This document shows, piece by piece, positions 18,713 to 31,265 of a DNA stretch of 64,000 nt. Both the position numbers and the translations under genes were made by a program. The notes under the pieces were generated by a model. That model was not told the DNA's origin, searched no databases, and saw nothing but the letters and a program-made list of their open reading frames with translations. Numbering within the stretch: position 1 is the first letter of the stretch; every line of letters starts with the position of its first letter. The DNA lies in NCBI GenBank assembly GCA_963682055.1, contig OY821742.1, positions 9,765,752 through 9,829,751 on the forward strand, read 5' to 3'. Origin of the DNA: Primula veris (Eukaryota; Streptophyta; Magnoliopsida; Ericales; Primulaceae).

Positions 18713-19252
18713 GTTTGTTAAACAAATTGATTTTCAACCTTTCTACAAAATAATAATAATATAAAAATTAAAGCTGCTACTTTTTAATCCGTTCCAAAAA
18801 TATTGAGGTTGCATTCCACCATTGCAACTTTTTCGGTTTGTGGTCAAAATTGAAAATTGTTTACCATAAGGTCTAATTTTAACCGATTTGTAACTTGTAT
18901 TAAAATTATTGAAATGATTTTTTTTAAATATAATCATAAAATTTAACATTTGAACTATATGATCAACTTTTGAAATTTTTTATTCCGATAATTTTAATAT
19001 AAGTTATTAACCAGTCAAAATTGCACGTAGTTTCGTAATAAACAATTAAATGAGAACGAATTGACTATAATACAACAATTTGGGATGTGACCCTGTAAAA
19101 TCTATATAAATTAATATGGTTGTGACCATATAAATTTATTAATTTAAAAAATTATTAATTAATGGATAAATTAATAAATAAATTATTATTTTAGAGAGAC
19201 TATATCTAAATATTTAAGAAGAATTTAACCTTAGGACGATACTAAAATAATA

Positions 19253-19512
19253 CTCACTCCTTTTCTTTTAAGTGTCTTTTTTGTATTTCGGTAAATATTA
19301 AGATATATTATTAATTGCATTAAAAAATTACAAATATAGCCCTAATTTAAATTAAATAATTATTAGTGTCAATTTTTAGAATGTATTCATTGCAATATTT
19401 GATGATATTATAGTACTTTTATCATTTTTTGATTGATAAATTGGTAAAACGGACACTTCTTTTGGGACAGTCAAATATGAAATAGTTGACACTTATTTTG
19501 AGACGGATGGAG
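19253..19512. mobile_element. Stowaway-like MITE, 260 bp
   Basis: It is bounded by TA dinucleotides. The left end is CTCACTCCTTTTCTTTTAAG and the right end, reverse complemented, is CTCCATCCGTCTCAAAATAAG. Both continue into TGTC, which fits the CTCC(A/C)TCCGT termini of plant Stowaway (Tc1/mariner) MITEs. Confidence 0.8.
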
Positions 19513-21603
19513 TATAATTTCTATCACATGTAATCAATCAAGGTCGCGTGACTTCAAACCGAATACATTGAAAATCTTTATTTTAAAAAATGCAGTCCGG
19601 ATTTTAATTTTTAGTACTAAATATTCAAATTCCTTTTGAGTCTACATAAAAATTTGTTTACAATTTTTATAGTGTTTATTTTAAATGATATGCTGAAAAG
19701 AAAGTTTTGTAAACATGATCTATATTTTAAATGATTTGCTGGATTTTTTTTTGTAAACATGATCTATATTTTAAAAGAAATGTTGTCCATCAATATTTTA
19801 TAAAGAATATGTAAAATATATATAATGAGTAAAAACATGTAAAATAGATGAACATTTTAAAATAGTCACTACAAATGCTCACATAAAAGGAACTAGGTGG
19901 GGGCTCGGGTGCCGCGACCCCTCCATTTTGAAAAAAATTATTACCGAAAAAATAAATTGTTTTAGATGTAATTTACTCAAAAATAGCATCCCTATTTCAA
20001 AAAAAAAAAAAACATATATGATATGAAACTTTTTATATATTTTTATATAAAATATCGAGCTTCCCACTTAAAGTTCCTAGTTACATCACTATGCTCCAAT
20101 ACATTTATACAACAATTATGATGTGTATATATAAATTCGTGCATATATTTGACAAATGTGGTAATAAAGTGCGTTACTAACTTCGCAAATAGATAGCAAG
20201 TCAAGTGTATGACTCTTAGGTTCGTTTGGTTGGTATACTATTTTTGATAAGATATATAGCATGGGTTAAGATTTGAATAAGAAATGACGGTGGATTAATT
20301 ATTTTGAATGGTATTATGTGTATGTTTGTTTGCCGTATAAGAGGTGTTATAACATTATTAGTATCGTGTGACTTATGTTATAATTTGTTTATTTACACAA
20401 ATTGCATTTAATACTATATAACAGATAGTACTACTAATTATACTAGTATAATTTATGCTAATGAGATGTTATAACTAATACCACATATATGATGATATTA
20501 TTTATCACAAGCATTCTCAACATTCTATTTAATTTGGCTATTTATCTCTACGTGTGGATAGTTGGAAAAATTTTATTACCCATCAGTCTATTTATACTCA
20601 TTTTTATCTTCAAAACAATTTCAAAATGTAGATATATTTAGATTTGTTATTCACATGTGAAGAGCCAATATAGCACTCTACAATTTTTTTAACGTTCGAC
20701 TACTAGATTAAAAAGTATTTGTGTTATTTTTTATTTCACTTTTTCATTTTTACTTTCTTTCTGATCTAGGAAAATATGATATTTTTAACTATTGATTTTG
20801 TTAACAATTTTTTGTATGTTTTATTATGTTTTGTTTTGAAGCAGGATTTGTTTTTTTTATATGTATATGTATATTCATATCGAAATGACTTTAAAATAAA
20901 AAAAAAAATTGTCTTTGGTTTTTGTCAAAAAGTAAAGATTATGGATTTTTATTCATATGTTTGGATAGTTGAAAAGGCTTAAGATAGAAAAAAGTGAGAA
21001 AAAAAGTTATTTTGTTTTTATAAATATTAAGTTTGTATAGCATTGTTGTGCACTATTTAAAAAATGACTATATACAAAGTTCAGATGTTTATATATAGTC
21101 ATGTGTAGAGAAAAAAATTTAAATATGCTGTTGAGAATGCTCTTATAGTATCTGGTTGTAAACTATATTTTTTATAGTATAGTGCAAACAAACATGACCG
21201 ATAAGTATCATGTTTGTTTGACATCAGATTATTTGTAGTATTGTTTAATAATTTATTGTTTTTCCTCTATTTACCCCAATTAAGTACTTTGCTTTAATAG
21301 AGATATTAAAACATAATTTAATTGTCGTTTTAGGCTAATCCACCATTCACTTAAAATAATAAATGTATGTGGTATTACAAATGATACACTATAGTGGAAT
21401 TACATGTCTAATTGGACTCAATATCTCAACCTAATTAACATACCAAACGCTTTGTTTCTGGGACATGGAGTCCACAATCTCATTCATTTTATCCCATCAA
21501 CAAATTAACAAGGAATTAGTATATGGCATAAAAGTGATTTTTTTCAATAAAATATTAAAATGATCAACCGATTTTATCCCATATGGGTTTTACTTCTGAA
21601 AGA

Positions 21604-21627
21604 TTATTTATTTATTTATTTATTTAT
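21604..21627 (+). repeat. (ATTT)6 microsatellite
   Basis: A perfect ATTT/TTTA tetranucleotide run. Confidence 0.9.
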
Positions 21628-21725
21628 GAAATTGAAGGATTATATGATGTAGACCATACAACCGACGTTATTGACTAAATTAAGATCCAATTAGTAAAAT
21701 AACCTACAATGGTGGTTTTACTACC

Positions 21726-21783
21726 CATCGGTTTTCAGTTTGCCTTGGCTGTTACATCGGTTTTCAGTTTGCCTTGGCTGTTA
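21726..21783 (+). repeat. 29-bp perfect direct duplication
   Basis: Two adjacent identical 29-bp units, each beginning CATCGGTTTTCAGTTTGCC. Identity suggests a recent slippage or replication event. Confidence 0.95.
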
Positions 21784-22937
21784 CTCTGTTTATTTTGTTG
21801 TAAAATAAGTGTTAACAAATATTTACGAATAAAATAAATTTTTTGGGAGATTATTTTATCGTAAAACATATTTTTTGGAAAAACTTTTTTCACATGTCCA
21901 GTAAAGTAAAATGGAAAAAACAATTACCTCACAAATAAAATTGTAGACGATTTACGGAGCATATCTTTATATTCTTTCTAATACTAGTATAGTAACTATT
22001 ATTAATTATAGATCTAATCTTTCAAAATTATTTAATAACTAGTTCAAATCCATCTAATTAACTAATAAAAATAAATAGAAAAAATAAAAAAATTCTAAAA
22101 TATAACAAAAAGTGGAAAATTATATTTTGAAAAATCTATAAAATCCAAGAAAATTCAAAAAACTAAAAATAAAATCAATATTATTTTACGCATATATCTA
22201 TCTTATTGAAAATAATTTATAATATCTTCTATAAATCTAATTTTATGAGTTTATAGGTTGAATATTTATAAGTTATTACAAGTGACTTACACTAAATAAA
22301 ATATGTGTTTAGCTAAAACTTCATATATGATTTTTACTAATCAATGATTATTTGTTAAAAAAAATAATCTGTAAAAAAAAACTTGAGTTTGTATAGGATT
22401 TTAGACGGAAAATTTTTTTATGTACCAATCCGTAAATGAAAATCAAACAAATTTTTCAACGTAAAACTTTCCAATAAAAATATTTTTCCCATGCGAAACT
22501 TTTACTATCAAACAAACGAAAAAATAAGTACTCGGTATAACATGGTTTGAAAACTACTTGGATTATTATATGAGGAAATTGTAAAACGAGAATACACATT
22601 AGAGCACTCTTCCTTAATCTTTGATGTGGAAACTGATAGGCAAACGCGGTTTGTGTTACCCTCTCTTTTCTTTAAAGGTTAATTATAGTTTCGCACACTA
22701 AATAGCCTGCCTTGGATTTTATACACCAACCGACACAAATTACACCAACATTATTTGTCTTGGCGACAATTGGGCTCCGTTTGGTGCAATTATTTTTTGC
22801 TGGAATATAATTTCCAATAAATAATGGATCAAAAATCAACAAGTTCTTCTAGATTACATCATCTAACAAGGGATTCTTTGCACAAAACACAGCCTTAGTG
22901 TACTAATTGGAAGCAAATTTCATAGCTGCTATCATTC

Positions 22938-23311
22938 TCCTCCAAATCTTATGTCCCCTGTTTTTTATCCCTTTCGTGTTTTCTTCCTTATTTTCATTCA
23001 AATTTTAAAGTTTCACAACTTGTTCAGCAAATTTATAAACGTTTATATTATATTGTATTCAAAATTTAAAACATTTGAGCATAATATTGTTTTAGACAAT
23101 TTTTCTAAGATTTAATGTTTAATTTACACTAATTTATACATTTATTCTAAAATAAATTGCGTGTGATTTTTTTTTAATTAATTATTGTAATATATTGATA
23201 CATGTATTATAGTAATTTTATAATTTTTTTCAAGTTTTTTAGAATTATTTTTGAATAAAATAAGCAGGAGAACAAAAAATGATGAAGAATAGGGATGAAA
23301 GATTTGGACTT
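22938..23311. mobile_element. MITE, same family as 58191-58569
   Basis: It begins CTCCAAATCTTATG and ends GATTTGGACTT, with inverted ends. Its interior (TTATATTATATTGTATTCAAA, AAAACATTTGA(G/A)CATAATATTG, GATACATGTATTATAGTAAT) matches the element at 58.2 kb along its length. I cannot find a target duplication here. Confidence 0.75.
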
Positions 23312-24218
23312 CCAATCACCCATATTAATTACTCTTAAGTATATTCCTAGTGGCTACTGCTACTTTGCCCGAAGAAAACAAGAAAATGTTACATAATTCA
23401 ATTATCAAAAACCACTTTTTTTCAATCAATTCAGTCTGAATATTGCAGCAAGTAATGTTAATACACTAATACTGTAAGTTTGTATAATGGTTACTGTTAT
23501 CAAAGACACCCTAAGATTTCATAATTGTCTAAAAAAAAAGATTTCGTTTTTGGAGCATTTGGTAAAATAAACTGAAGATATAACCAAGATTACAGTTATT
23601 TAGTTATTACCATGTTACATTAAACTCCTCCCTCCCAATTTATTGGAGCATTATTATACTAGCTATTTTGTTTCAATGTATTATTATACTAGCTATTTGA
23701 TTGTTTCATAATAGCTATTTGATTGTTTCAATGTATTGGAACATTTTACTAGCAAATGACTCAAATACAAAAATGATGACATTTTTGCACTTTGTATTAT
23801 GAAACAAGCAATGATAATGTTGCTTTAAATTTGTGTGTTACATGTAATGCGCAGTAACTTTGGACATAGTAACTAATTTAATTTATAAAATCAAAACCAC
23901 ACTTGAAGGTTCAGAAAAGTACACATGAGCTTAATAAGGTTCAAAGTCAAGATCATGTGATGTATACATAGCAATAATTTATTACCATAAAACATAGTTT
24001 AAGCCTTTTTCTTGTCGAATTTACATGTACATGACCCCACTTGCCCAATGACTTCAAGTTCAACTCTTCCCGTTCCAGATCTCCACTAAAGAGAGATATA
24101 AAACTCAAAAACACCAATCAAGTTATTGCCTGTGTCCCATTTCACCATCTCTATACATTCAAAGTTTTGCATATATACATATACTTGAATATTGTACAAA
24201 AATATAGAAAGGCAAGTG

Positions 24219-27200
24219 ATGGAAATGCTTGAAAATGCGAAAGGGGAGTTGGGTTTTTCTATGGTTCAAATGGGTACCAAGAACAAGTACAAGAAGATGA
24301 ATAATGAACAAATAGATGATGATTTAGAACATGATCAACTTGAAAAGAGGAGAATTAGTACTAAGAAATATGTTTATGCTTGTGCTGTTTTTGCATCACT
24401 CAACTCTGTCCTCCTAGGCTATGGTGAGTTCTTTAATTGTTTTATTTTATTTTTTGTTTTGTAAGTATCAGAACTTGTCTTTCTGTTTTTGGTTTATGTT
24501 ATTTGTCACAGAACAAGGAACATTAAGAGAGAGAAAAAGATCTCATTAGGATCACCAGCATCTGCTCTAAATTTGCTATTAGAAAAACATTCTATACATT
24601 TTAAATATTTGAAAGAATTTATCCCAAAAGCGTAAAAGACGGACCTTAATCATGAGAAATGGACAAGTCTGCTGGTTTTGGTGACCCTTTAAGACTGTAG
24701 AAAACTTCTGAGAAGTTCTAACTCTTGTAAATCTGCAATCGATCTAAAATCCGTTTAAGTTGACTCCTTATATTTTCATTCTTTCCCAAACTGTTCATGA
24801 ATAATTTTTCTCCTACTGTTTTGCATTATTAGTTCTATCGTTCCAATGGTAAACCAGACACCCAAGTTGAATTAAATTTAGTTTTGCTGTCTATGATGCT
24901 TATTTGATTTAGGAACAAATGATCGGGAGCGTGTCAGTTGGGGTCTGTTAATTTCATAGTGAGTTCTTTATGTGAACATTAATTTTGGATCATCAGTTCT
25001 CCATAAAGGAGCTGTCTTTATGTGCAAATCGTGTGTATTGGCAAACATACTAGACAAAACGTACTCACTACTCTTAACTCGTAAGTTTTACGAAATATGG
25101 TTTTCCGGAAGGGTGAAGAAATAACACCTCCAACTTGATTTCAATCATTTTGATTCCAAAATCCCTAAATTAGATATACTACTAAAAGACTTCTTATTAA
25201 AAAAGGAGTTTTACTCCTAACTAACCTGGTGGAGCCAAGGTTGCTCTGCAAAGCAACCAGACTCGATAAATACTAATACAACACATAAGTGAAAAAGAGG
25301 GGGAAATATGAGTGCAACCACACTTACCTTCATGTCAAACAATACGTTATTTTAGACATTTTTGATGACTCTTAACTATAGTTTTTGTTATTTCCTAATG
25401 TGCAGATGTTGGTGTTATGAGTGGAGTAATCCTATTCATACATGAAGATCTAAAAATCACAGAAGTGCAACAAGAAGTATTAATTGGCATCCTAAGCATA
25501 GTCTCACTCGTAGGTAGCTTAATCGGTGGAAGAACCTCAGACGCTATCGGAAGAAAATGGACAATGGGATTAGCCGCATTTATTTTTCAAATTGGTGCAC
25601 TTATAATGACACTCGCCCCTTCTTTCAACATACTACTAATAGGTAGACTACTAGCGGGTATTGGTATCGGCCTCGGTGTTATGATCGCCCCTGTATATAT
25701 AGCCGAAATATCCCCTACGATGGCCCGAGGCTCTCTCACTTCATTCCCTGAGATTTTTATAAATCTTGGTATATTACTTGGGTACGTATCTAACTACGCA
25801 TTCTCGGGCCTGCCAGCTCATATTAACTGGAGGATAATGCTGGCAGTTGGGATTTTGCCCTCAGTTTTTATAGGATTTGCTCTTTGCTTTATCCCCGAGT
25901 CACCCAGATGGCTAGTGCTACAAAACCGAGTTGATGAAGCTAAAGATATTCTACTAAAAACTAATGATAACGAGGTCGAAGTTGAGGAGAGGCTTAATGA
26001 GATACTTTTCGCTGCTGGGATTGGGAATACAGATAAACACGAAGAAAAAGCCGTTTGGAGAGAACTTATAAGCCCTTCACCTCCGCTTTTGCGGATGCTC
26101 ATAGTTGGTCTAGGAATACAGTGTTTTCAGCAAATCACGGGTAAGTAAATAAACTGAACTTCTTGAGATTAGAAAAAACTAGGTTAATCCGTTAATGTAT
26201 CATAAAACTTCCAGTATTTTTCAGTAGAATACCTCAGTAATTAGGACTTGTTGGATAGCAGCTTTCAGGCAAATAAAGTGAATTATGGGGATTCAGGATA
26301 AAGATAGCTAGATTCGTTAACTTAGCCTTCTCACTAAAAAAAAACGAGAATAACTCAGGTTTAAAGCTGGTCAATGAAACACAAAGCAGTAGGAAAAAAA
26401 AAGAACTTTAAACTTGTAACCAAACAAGACTTATTGTATTATCCATTCATTCCCTTCACATGCATATTAGGCTCATTTAAGCCGAAACCGATTCTTAAGG
26501 AGGCTTACGGCCTTACATATGTACTTTCAAATCTTGTTTTTTCATAAGTCAGTCTATGGTCTAGACTCTACTCTGCAACTATGTTAAGTTGCATTCTCTA
26601 CTATAAGCTCGATAGGAGGTATTTACTAATAATCTATATAATTTTCCTACAGGTATTGATGCTACAGTGTATTATAGCCCTGCGATCTTCAAGGACGCCG
26701 GTATAGTAGGTAACTCCCACCTCCTGGCCGCGACTGTCGCAGTTGGTGTCTCAAAAACAATATTCAACCTGGTTGCCATTTTTCTCATCGATAAAGTAGG
26801 GCGGAAGCCTTTGCTATATGCAAGTACAATAGGTATGACGACGTGCTTGTTTGGCATCGGCGTTACTCTATTATTCTTCAAAAGCAGTCCATTTGGGATA
26901 ATGATGGCGGTTTTATCAGTTTGTGGGACAGTGGCTTTTTTCTCGGTGGGTATTGGGCCGGTTTGTTGGGTCATAACGAGCGAGATATTTCCTCTTAGGG
27001 TTAGGGCCCAAGCAGCTGCTTTAGGAGCGGTTGGGAATAGGGTTTGTAGTGGGATTGTCACGATGTCATTTCTATCTGTATCACGTGCAATCACAGTGGC
27101 GGGTGCTTTTCTTATATTTACTGCTTTTTCGGCCCTTTCTGTCGCATTCGTGCATGTGTTTGTACCCGAGACAAAAGGGAAGTCGCTTGAGCAGATTGCT

Positions 27201-27272
27201 ATGTTGTTTGAGAAGGGAAATGAGAATGAGGTTGAGCTTGGAGACGTTGATCATCTTGTGCAGAAATCATGA
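24219..27272 (+). CDS. PLT4-like: polyol transporter 4-like MFS transporter, copy 1
   Basis: This is a membrane sugar alcohol/monosaccharide-H+ symporter of the MFS sugar porter family. Exons are 24219-24423, 25406-26140 and 26653-27272, giving 519 aa. I chose the ATG at 24219; the frame is open upstream but has only a TTG.

Visible signatures are SLNSVLLGYDVGVMSG in the first membrane segment, SDAIGRKW (loop 2-3), GRLLAGIGIGLGVMIAPVYIAE, PESPRWLV, QQITGIDATVYYSP (segment 7), DKVGRKPLL (loop 8-9) and PETKGKSLEQI after segment 12. The hydrophilic N-terminus is about 45 residues and Lys/Asp/Glu-rich.

It resembles Arabidopsis PLT4 more than PLT5 or PLT6 (my recollection, for example KYV.ACA.FASLN and the RVCSGIV motif). 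The substrate cannot be read from the sequence. The gene is intact. Confidence 0.93.
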
Positions 27273-28604
27273 ATATATAATTCCATGAAGAATCCTAATT
27301 TTCCTTTAAAAAATGAATATCACTATGATTTTAGAATACTATCGTGCCCAGAGTTTGGTTAATTTATTTGTTTAGGAGGCCACTGCTTCAGAGTATTAAA
27401 GTTGTATTTTGTTATAGCCATTCTTTTTTTTTTTTCAAGTTTTTATCCCATTTGTATTTTTAAATTTTGTTTACCTAGAAGGGTAAGTTTTGTTGTTCTA
27501 GATTGTAATGTAATAATGTTTGCCTGAAAGAAAAGGAAAAGACATCCAAAGTTGATGACAAGCTAGAATCTGAAAAGAAATGATCTTTTCTCTTTTTATA
27601 CCACTGTAAGTCTGTAACTACTGTTAATCAAGTTACAAAAAAGCAGTATGAAGATCGTTTTTTAATCATTTACTAATAAATATGTCTGTGAACTTGAGAA
27701 GATTAAACCCAATTCTGAGTTTTTTTAATTTTATTTTGCCTTCATCATTTCAAGCCTTACTATGAATGTTTGATTTAAGTTGTTGCACTTGAATCAGTTG
27801 GTAATTTTCCTCAGAGAGTAATTATGGTAACAATTGCTTTCCGTTTGCCATTTCACTGGTCTCGACTCTCGAGATAACAGGAAAATTTTGAACACGATAC
27901 TTATCAAAGTTTTCTTTCATACATAACCACCAATTCAGGCAACAAGTTTTAAAAATATGCTGAATTAGACTCAATTTTGGGAATGTAGAAAAAGGAAGAG
28001 GGGACTATGACTGTTTTATTTACACAGTCATGTTAACTGTTTTTTGTTTTGAACCATTGGATATTAAATGCATGATCACGAGACTGATATTAAATGTCCC
28101 AAATAAAACTTAATTTTCATTTTTCCAAGGAAGAAACCTCTGCCAAATTGTTCTCACTCTACTTCTTCATCTTTACTTCCATTTTCTTTCGTATCTTCTT
28201 ATTTTAGATTATTCAATCAAAATAGTGACAAACCCCAACTTTCCATCCTTTGACAACAAGATTTGTCATGACCAAGTATAACAGGACCACTTCAAATATT
28301 TTTTTCCGAATAAAAACACAAATATAATTTACTTCTTTATTATGGATTTGATTAAACCCTCCTGCTATGCAACTACATATACATGCTTGAAAAATATGAT
28401 TACTACAATCATTTGAATTTGAAATTGGTTTGAATATATAAGTTTACAATTTTTTGTTGTAGCTAATGAGTGTATTTAAATTTATCAATCTTTGAAATAG
28501 GAGACTAAATGGAAAATAAAACTACTTTTTTTTCTTTACAAATTTTCTTCGTTTTGAGAGAATTGATAAGGTGAGCGGAGAGAGAGAAAGGGGAAAGAAG
28601 GAAA
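27273..28604. other. PLT4 copy 1 3' flank and spacer
   Basis: The 3' UTR and downstream DNA match the second copy as far as about 27685. A roughly 115-bp stretch (about 27303-27418) is missing in the second copy. From 27690 to 28604 I see AT-rich spacer without a recognisable gene. Confidence 0.5.
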
Positions 28605-29108
28605 AAATATTCTGAAAAATCAAAAAACCCTAAGAAAATTCAAAAAAACTAAAAAAAATCAATATTACTTTACTATATATCTATCTTATTGAAAATAATT
28701 TATAATATCTTCTATAACTCTAATTTTATGAGTTTATAGGTCGAAGATTTATAAGTTATTACAGGTGACTTATACGAAATAAAATATATGTTTAGCTAAA
28801 GTTTCTTATATAATTTTTACCAAACAACGATTATTTGTTAAAAAAATAATATGTAAAAAAAAACTTGAGTTTATATAGTATTTTAGACGGAAAACTTTTT
28901 ACATACCAACCGTCCGTAAATGAAAAGCAAACAAAAGTTTCGGCGTAAATTTTTTTCATGAAAATATTTTTCCATGTGAAACTTTTACTATAAAACAAAC
29001 GGAAAAAATAAACGGGCCTTATAACATAGTTTGAAAACTACTTGGATTATAATGAGGAAATTGTAAAGCAAGAATTCACGTTAGCGCCCTCTTCCTTAAT
29101 TATGTGCA
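28605..29108 (+). repeat. diverged copy of 22090-22620
   Basis: Shared blocks include AAGAAAATTCAAAAAACTAAA, GAAAATAATTTATAATATCTTC and GTTTGAAAACTACTTGGATTAT. By eye it is about 85% identical to copy 1, with small indels. It ends at CTCTTCCTTAAT, after which copy 1 carries about 690 bp that is absent here. Confidence 0.8.
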
Positions 29109-29109
29109 C

Positions 29110-29551
29110 AATCACCCATATTAATTACTCTTAAGTATATTCCTAGTGGCTACTGCTACTTTGCCCGAAGAAAACAAGAAAATGTTACATAATTCAATTA
29201 TCAAAAACCACTTTTTTTCAATCAATTCAGTCTGAATATTGCAGCAAGTAATGTTAATACACTAATACTGTAAGTTTGTATAATGGTTACTGTTATCAAA
29301 GACACCCTAAGATTTCATAATTGTCTAAAAAAAAAGATTTCGTTTTTGGAGCATTTGGTAAAATAAACTGAAGATATAACCAAGATTACAGTTATTTAGT
29401 TATTACCATGTTACATTAAACTCCTCCCTCCCAATTTATTGGAGCATTATTATACTAGCTATTTTGTTTCAATGTATTATTATACTAGCTATTTGATTGT
29501 TTCATAATAGCTATTTGATTGTTTCAATGTATTGGAACATTTTACTACCAA
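29110..29551 (+). repeat. near-identical 442-bp copy of 23311-23752
   Basis: From ATCACCCATATTAATTACTC to TTTTACTACCAAAT I find one difference (ACTAGCAAAT against ACTACCAAAT). The flanking duplicate to the left is far more diverged. The true upstream region of PLT4 copy 2 at 46590 repeats the last ~150 bp of it in a more diverged form. Its right edge joins the truncated Copia LTR at shared bases CAAAT. Confidence 0.85.
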
Positions 29552-30707
29552 ATTGAAATACTAAAATGAAATTACATAATTTAAATGACTGAAATGAAAT
29601 GAAATAAAAAAGATAGAAAATAAAAGACGAGATGACTGTTAAACAGTATGTACTTAACCGATATTCGTCCAACCACCTTAAGCTTTCTGGTTGCGTTGGC
29701 GCTTCGATCCCAATGTACAACGTCTCGGATGACTCGCCGGAAACTGGCGACGAGTGAAGGTCGAGTTGTTAGTGGGTGGTTCTCTTTCTATCTAGAATGC
29801 TATGGAAAATTATGCAAGTGTTTTTTCAAAATGTCAAAGTGTGTTTAGAGAGTGGGGGAGGGCTGCCTACTTATAGGTTGAGCTGATATCTCAGCCATAA
29901 ACGGTCACTTAATTCAGCAATCAAAATTGATGAATTAACTGTGCAATTATTCTCATTAATTGCACCAGTTACAAGTTTGTTGGAAATTTGAGAATTGTTT
30001 TGTAATTATTTAAAACTCTCAGACTTTCTTTGAACCAGAACTAGAACCGAAACATTCCCAAAGTCCCAAGTCACAAGTTCCAAGTCTCATGCCCGCAACC
30101 CGTGCATGTGCCCCAGGGGCGGTCCAGGCCCAAGTCCAGTAAGCTTTGGGCCTAGGGCAAAAAAAATTTGGCTGAGGCAACAAAAAAAAGTTTTTTTGTT
30201 TTTGGTAATGGGTTTTGGGGAAATTTTTTTTTGTTTGGACTGACCCTGCCTTGGGCAACCAGTACTGTTGGCCCGCCTCTTCCGTGCCCGAGCCCGAGAC
30301 CAAGGCTGAGAGAGCGTGTGCGTGTGTGGTGTTCTTGCCTACACACACCTACGAGGTTACACACTATTACCACTCACAAGTGGTGAGTGTGTATATAAAC
30401 CATTCAAAATGTTTTTTCCTCTTTGATGTAGGATAAACATTTGGGTGGCTTTCCCACCCCTTTGTTTTTCCCCATCTTTCCAAATTCCAGCTTTTCCTCT
30501 CTCCATGGTCCAACTTCGAAGCCAATTTCTATTTACACTCATTCACCGAATAGGTCATGCGATATACCGTTTCGAAGCTCATCACACGAGCTACTCAAAC
30601 CATTTGAGTACGGTGTCTAAACTTTAGATTCTTCGTATGGAATTTGACCAAACTTTTTGACTTGTGACAAATTCGGAAAAACTCATGAAAGCATGTTTCT
30701 TCCAACA
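29551..30707 (-). mobile_element. 3' LTR of older Copia element, truncated
   Basis: The element reads on the minus strand, so this left LTR is its 3' LTR. It ends TTCCAACA on the plus strand (30707), that is, TGTTGGAA on the minus strand. It aligns with 45889-46589, including GGTTGCGTTGGCGCTTCGAT, ACGTCTCGGATGACTCGCC and the GAATAGGTCAT(G/A) block. About 400 bp present at the start of the right LTR (45486-45888) is missing here. Confidence 0.85.
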
Positions 30708-31265
30708 ATCCCCCACATGAATGCAATTGGTTCGAAAGCCTATGTCCTAAATGCAAATCAAGAGAACCTCAAAAGTTCACTGCCTAAGGTCAGGTAGCAC
30801 GCGCCTTGAACCTGCCATAGCGTAATATCATCCGGAATACTACTATTATATAGCATAAATGCTTTGAACCCTTTAGCTTTGTGTATCCCAGTATGATACC
30901 CGCACATTGGTCTTTCTGCCCACGTATTAGGCCCTTTAGTTCTTGTCCATATTTGGCTTGGACTGCCTTGACAAATTCAACTGGGTGCTCTACTTATTTA
31001 GCCCAAACTCATCACATGGTACCGCCGTTACACACTCGTTATAGGTGGTTTCAAGTCGAATGTGTCCTGAGTCACCTTACTCGACCGTCGAGTTATTTGG
31101 ATCATTATGAGCATCAAGCTCACCCTGACTATGGTATATGTATATCACTCTATCATCGGGAAAATGGACTGGGAACTATAGGTTCATGAGTGCTTTGTTC
31201 GGTTGCCATCACATTTCAGTTTTCCTTTGAACCTAGCAGGAAAGATTCCGTTTAGGTTGGGTTGC
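30708..31265 (-). other. PPT and 3' non-coding part of older Copia
   Basis: Directly inside the LTR, the minus strand reads CATGTGGGGGAT then TGTTGG, a purine-rich tract in the position of a polypurine tract. The remaining 540 bp up to the end of the RNase H frame has no convincing coding sequence. Confidence 0.65.

Larger units (their letters stand above)
18713..22084. other. intergenic between LysRS and PLT4 block
   Basis: AT-rich, with no gene recognised. It contains part of a Stowaway-like MITE (about 18770-19060, with ATAAGTTATTAACC and AACAATTAAATGAGAACG shared with the element at 57.1 kb) and a second MITE (19253-19512). A region at about 20214-21250 is flanked by GTTTGTTTG-type motifs and may be another old DNA transposon. 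Several short T-rich frames here lack any family resemblance. Confidence 0.5.
22085..27685 (+). repeat. segmental duplication, copy 1 (PLT4 block)
   Basis: This block covers the upstream region, the PLT4 gene and its 3' flank. Its counterparts are 28605-29108 (upstream part, roughly 85% alike), 29110-29551 (almost identical to 23311-23752) and 46590-51787 (upstream, gene and 3' flank). Sequence between about 22620 and 23310, including the MITE at 22938-23311, has no counterpart beside 29109. Confidence 0.85.

Noticed and set aside
30019..30542. Several overlapping frames in both directions
   Set aside because: They fall inside a Copia LTR and show no conserved motif.
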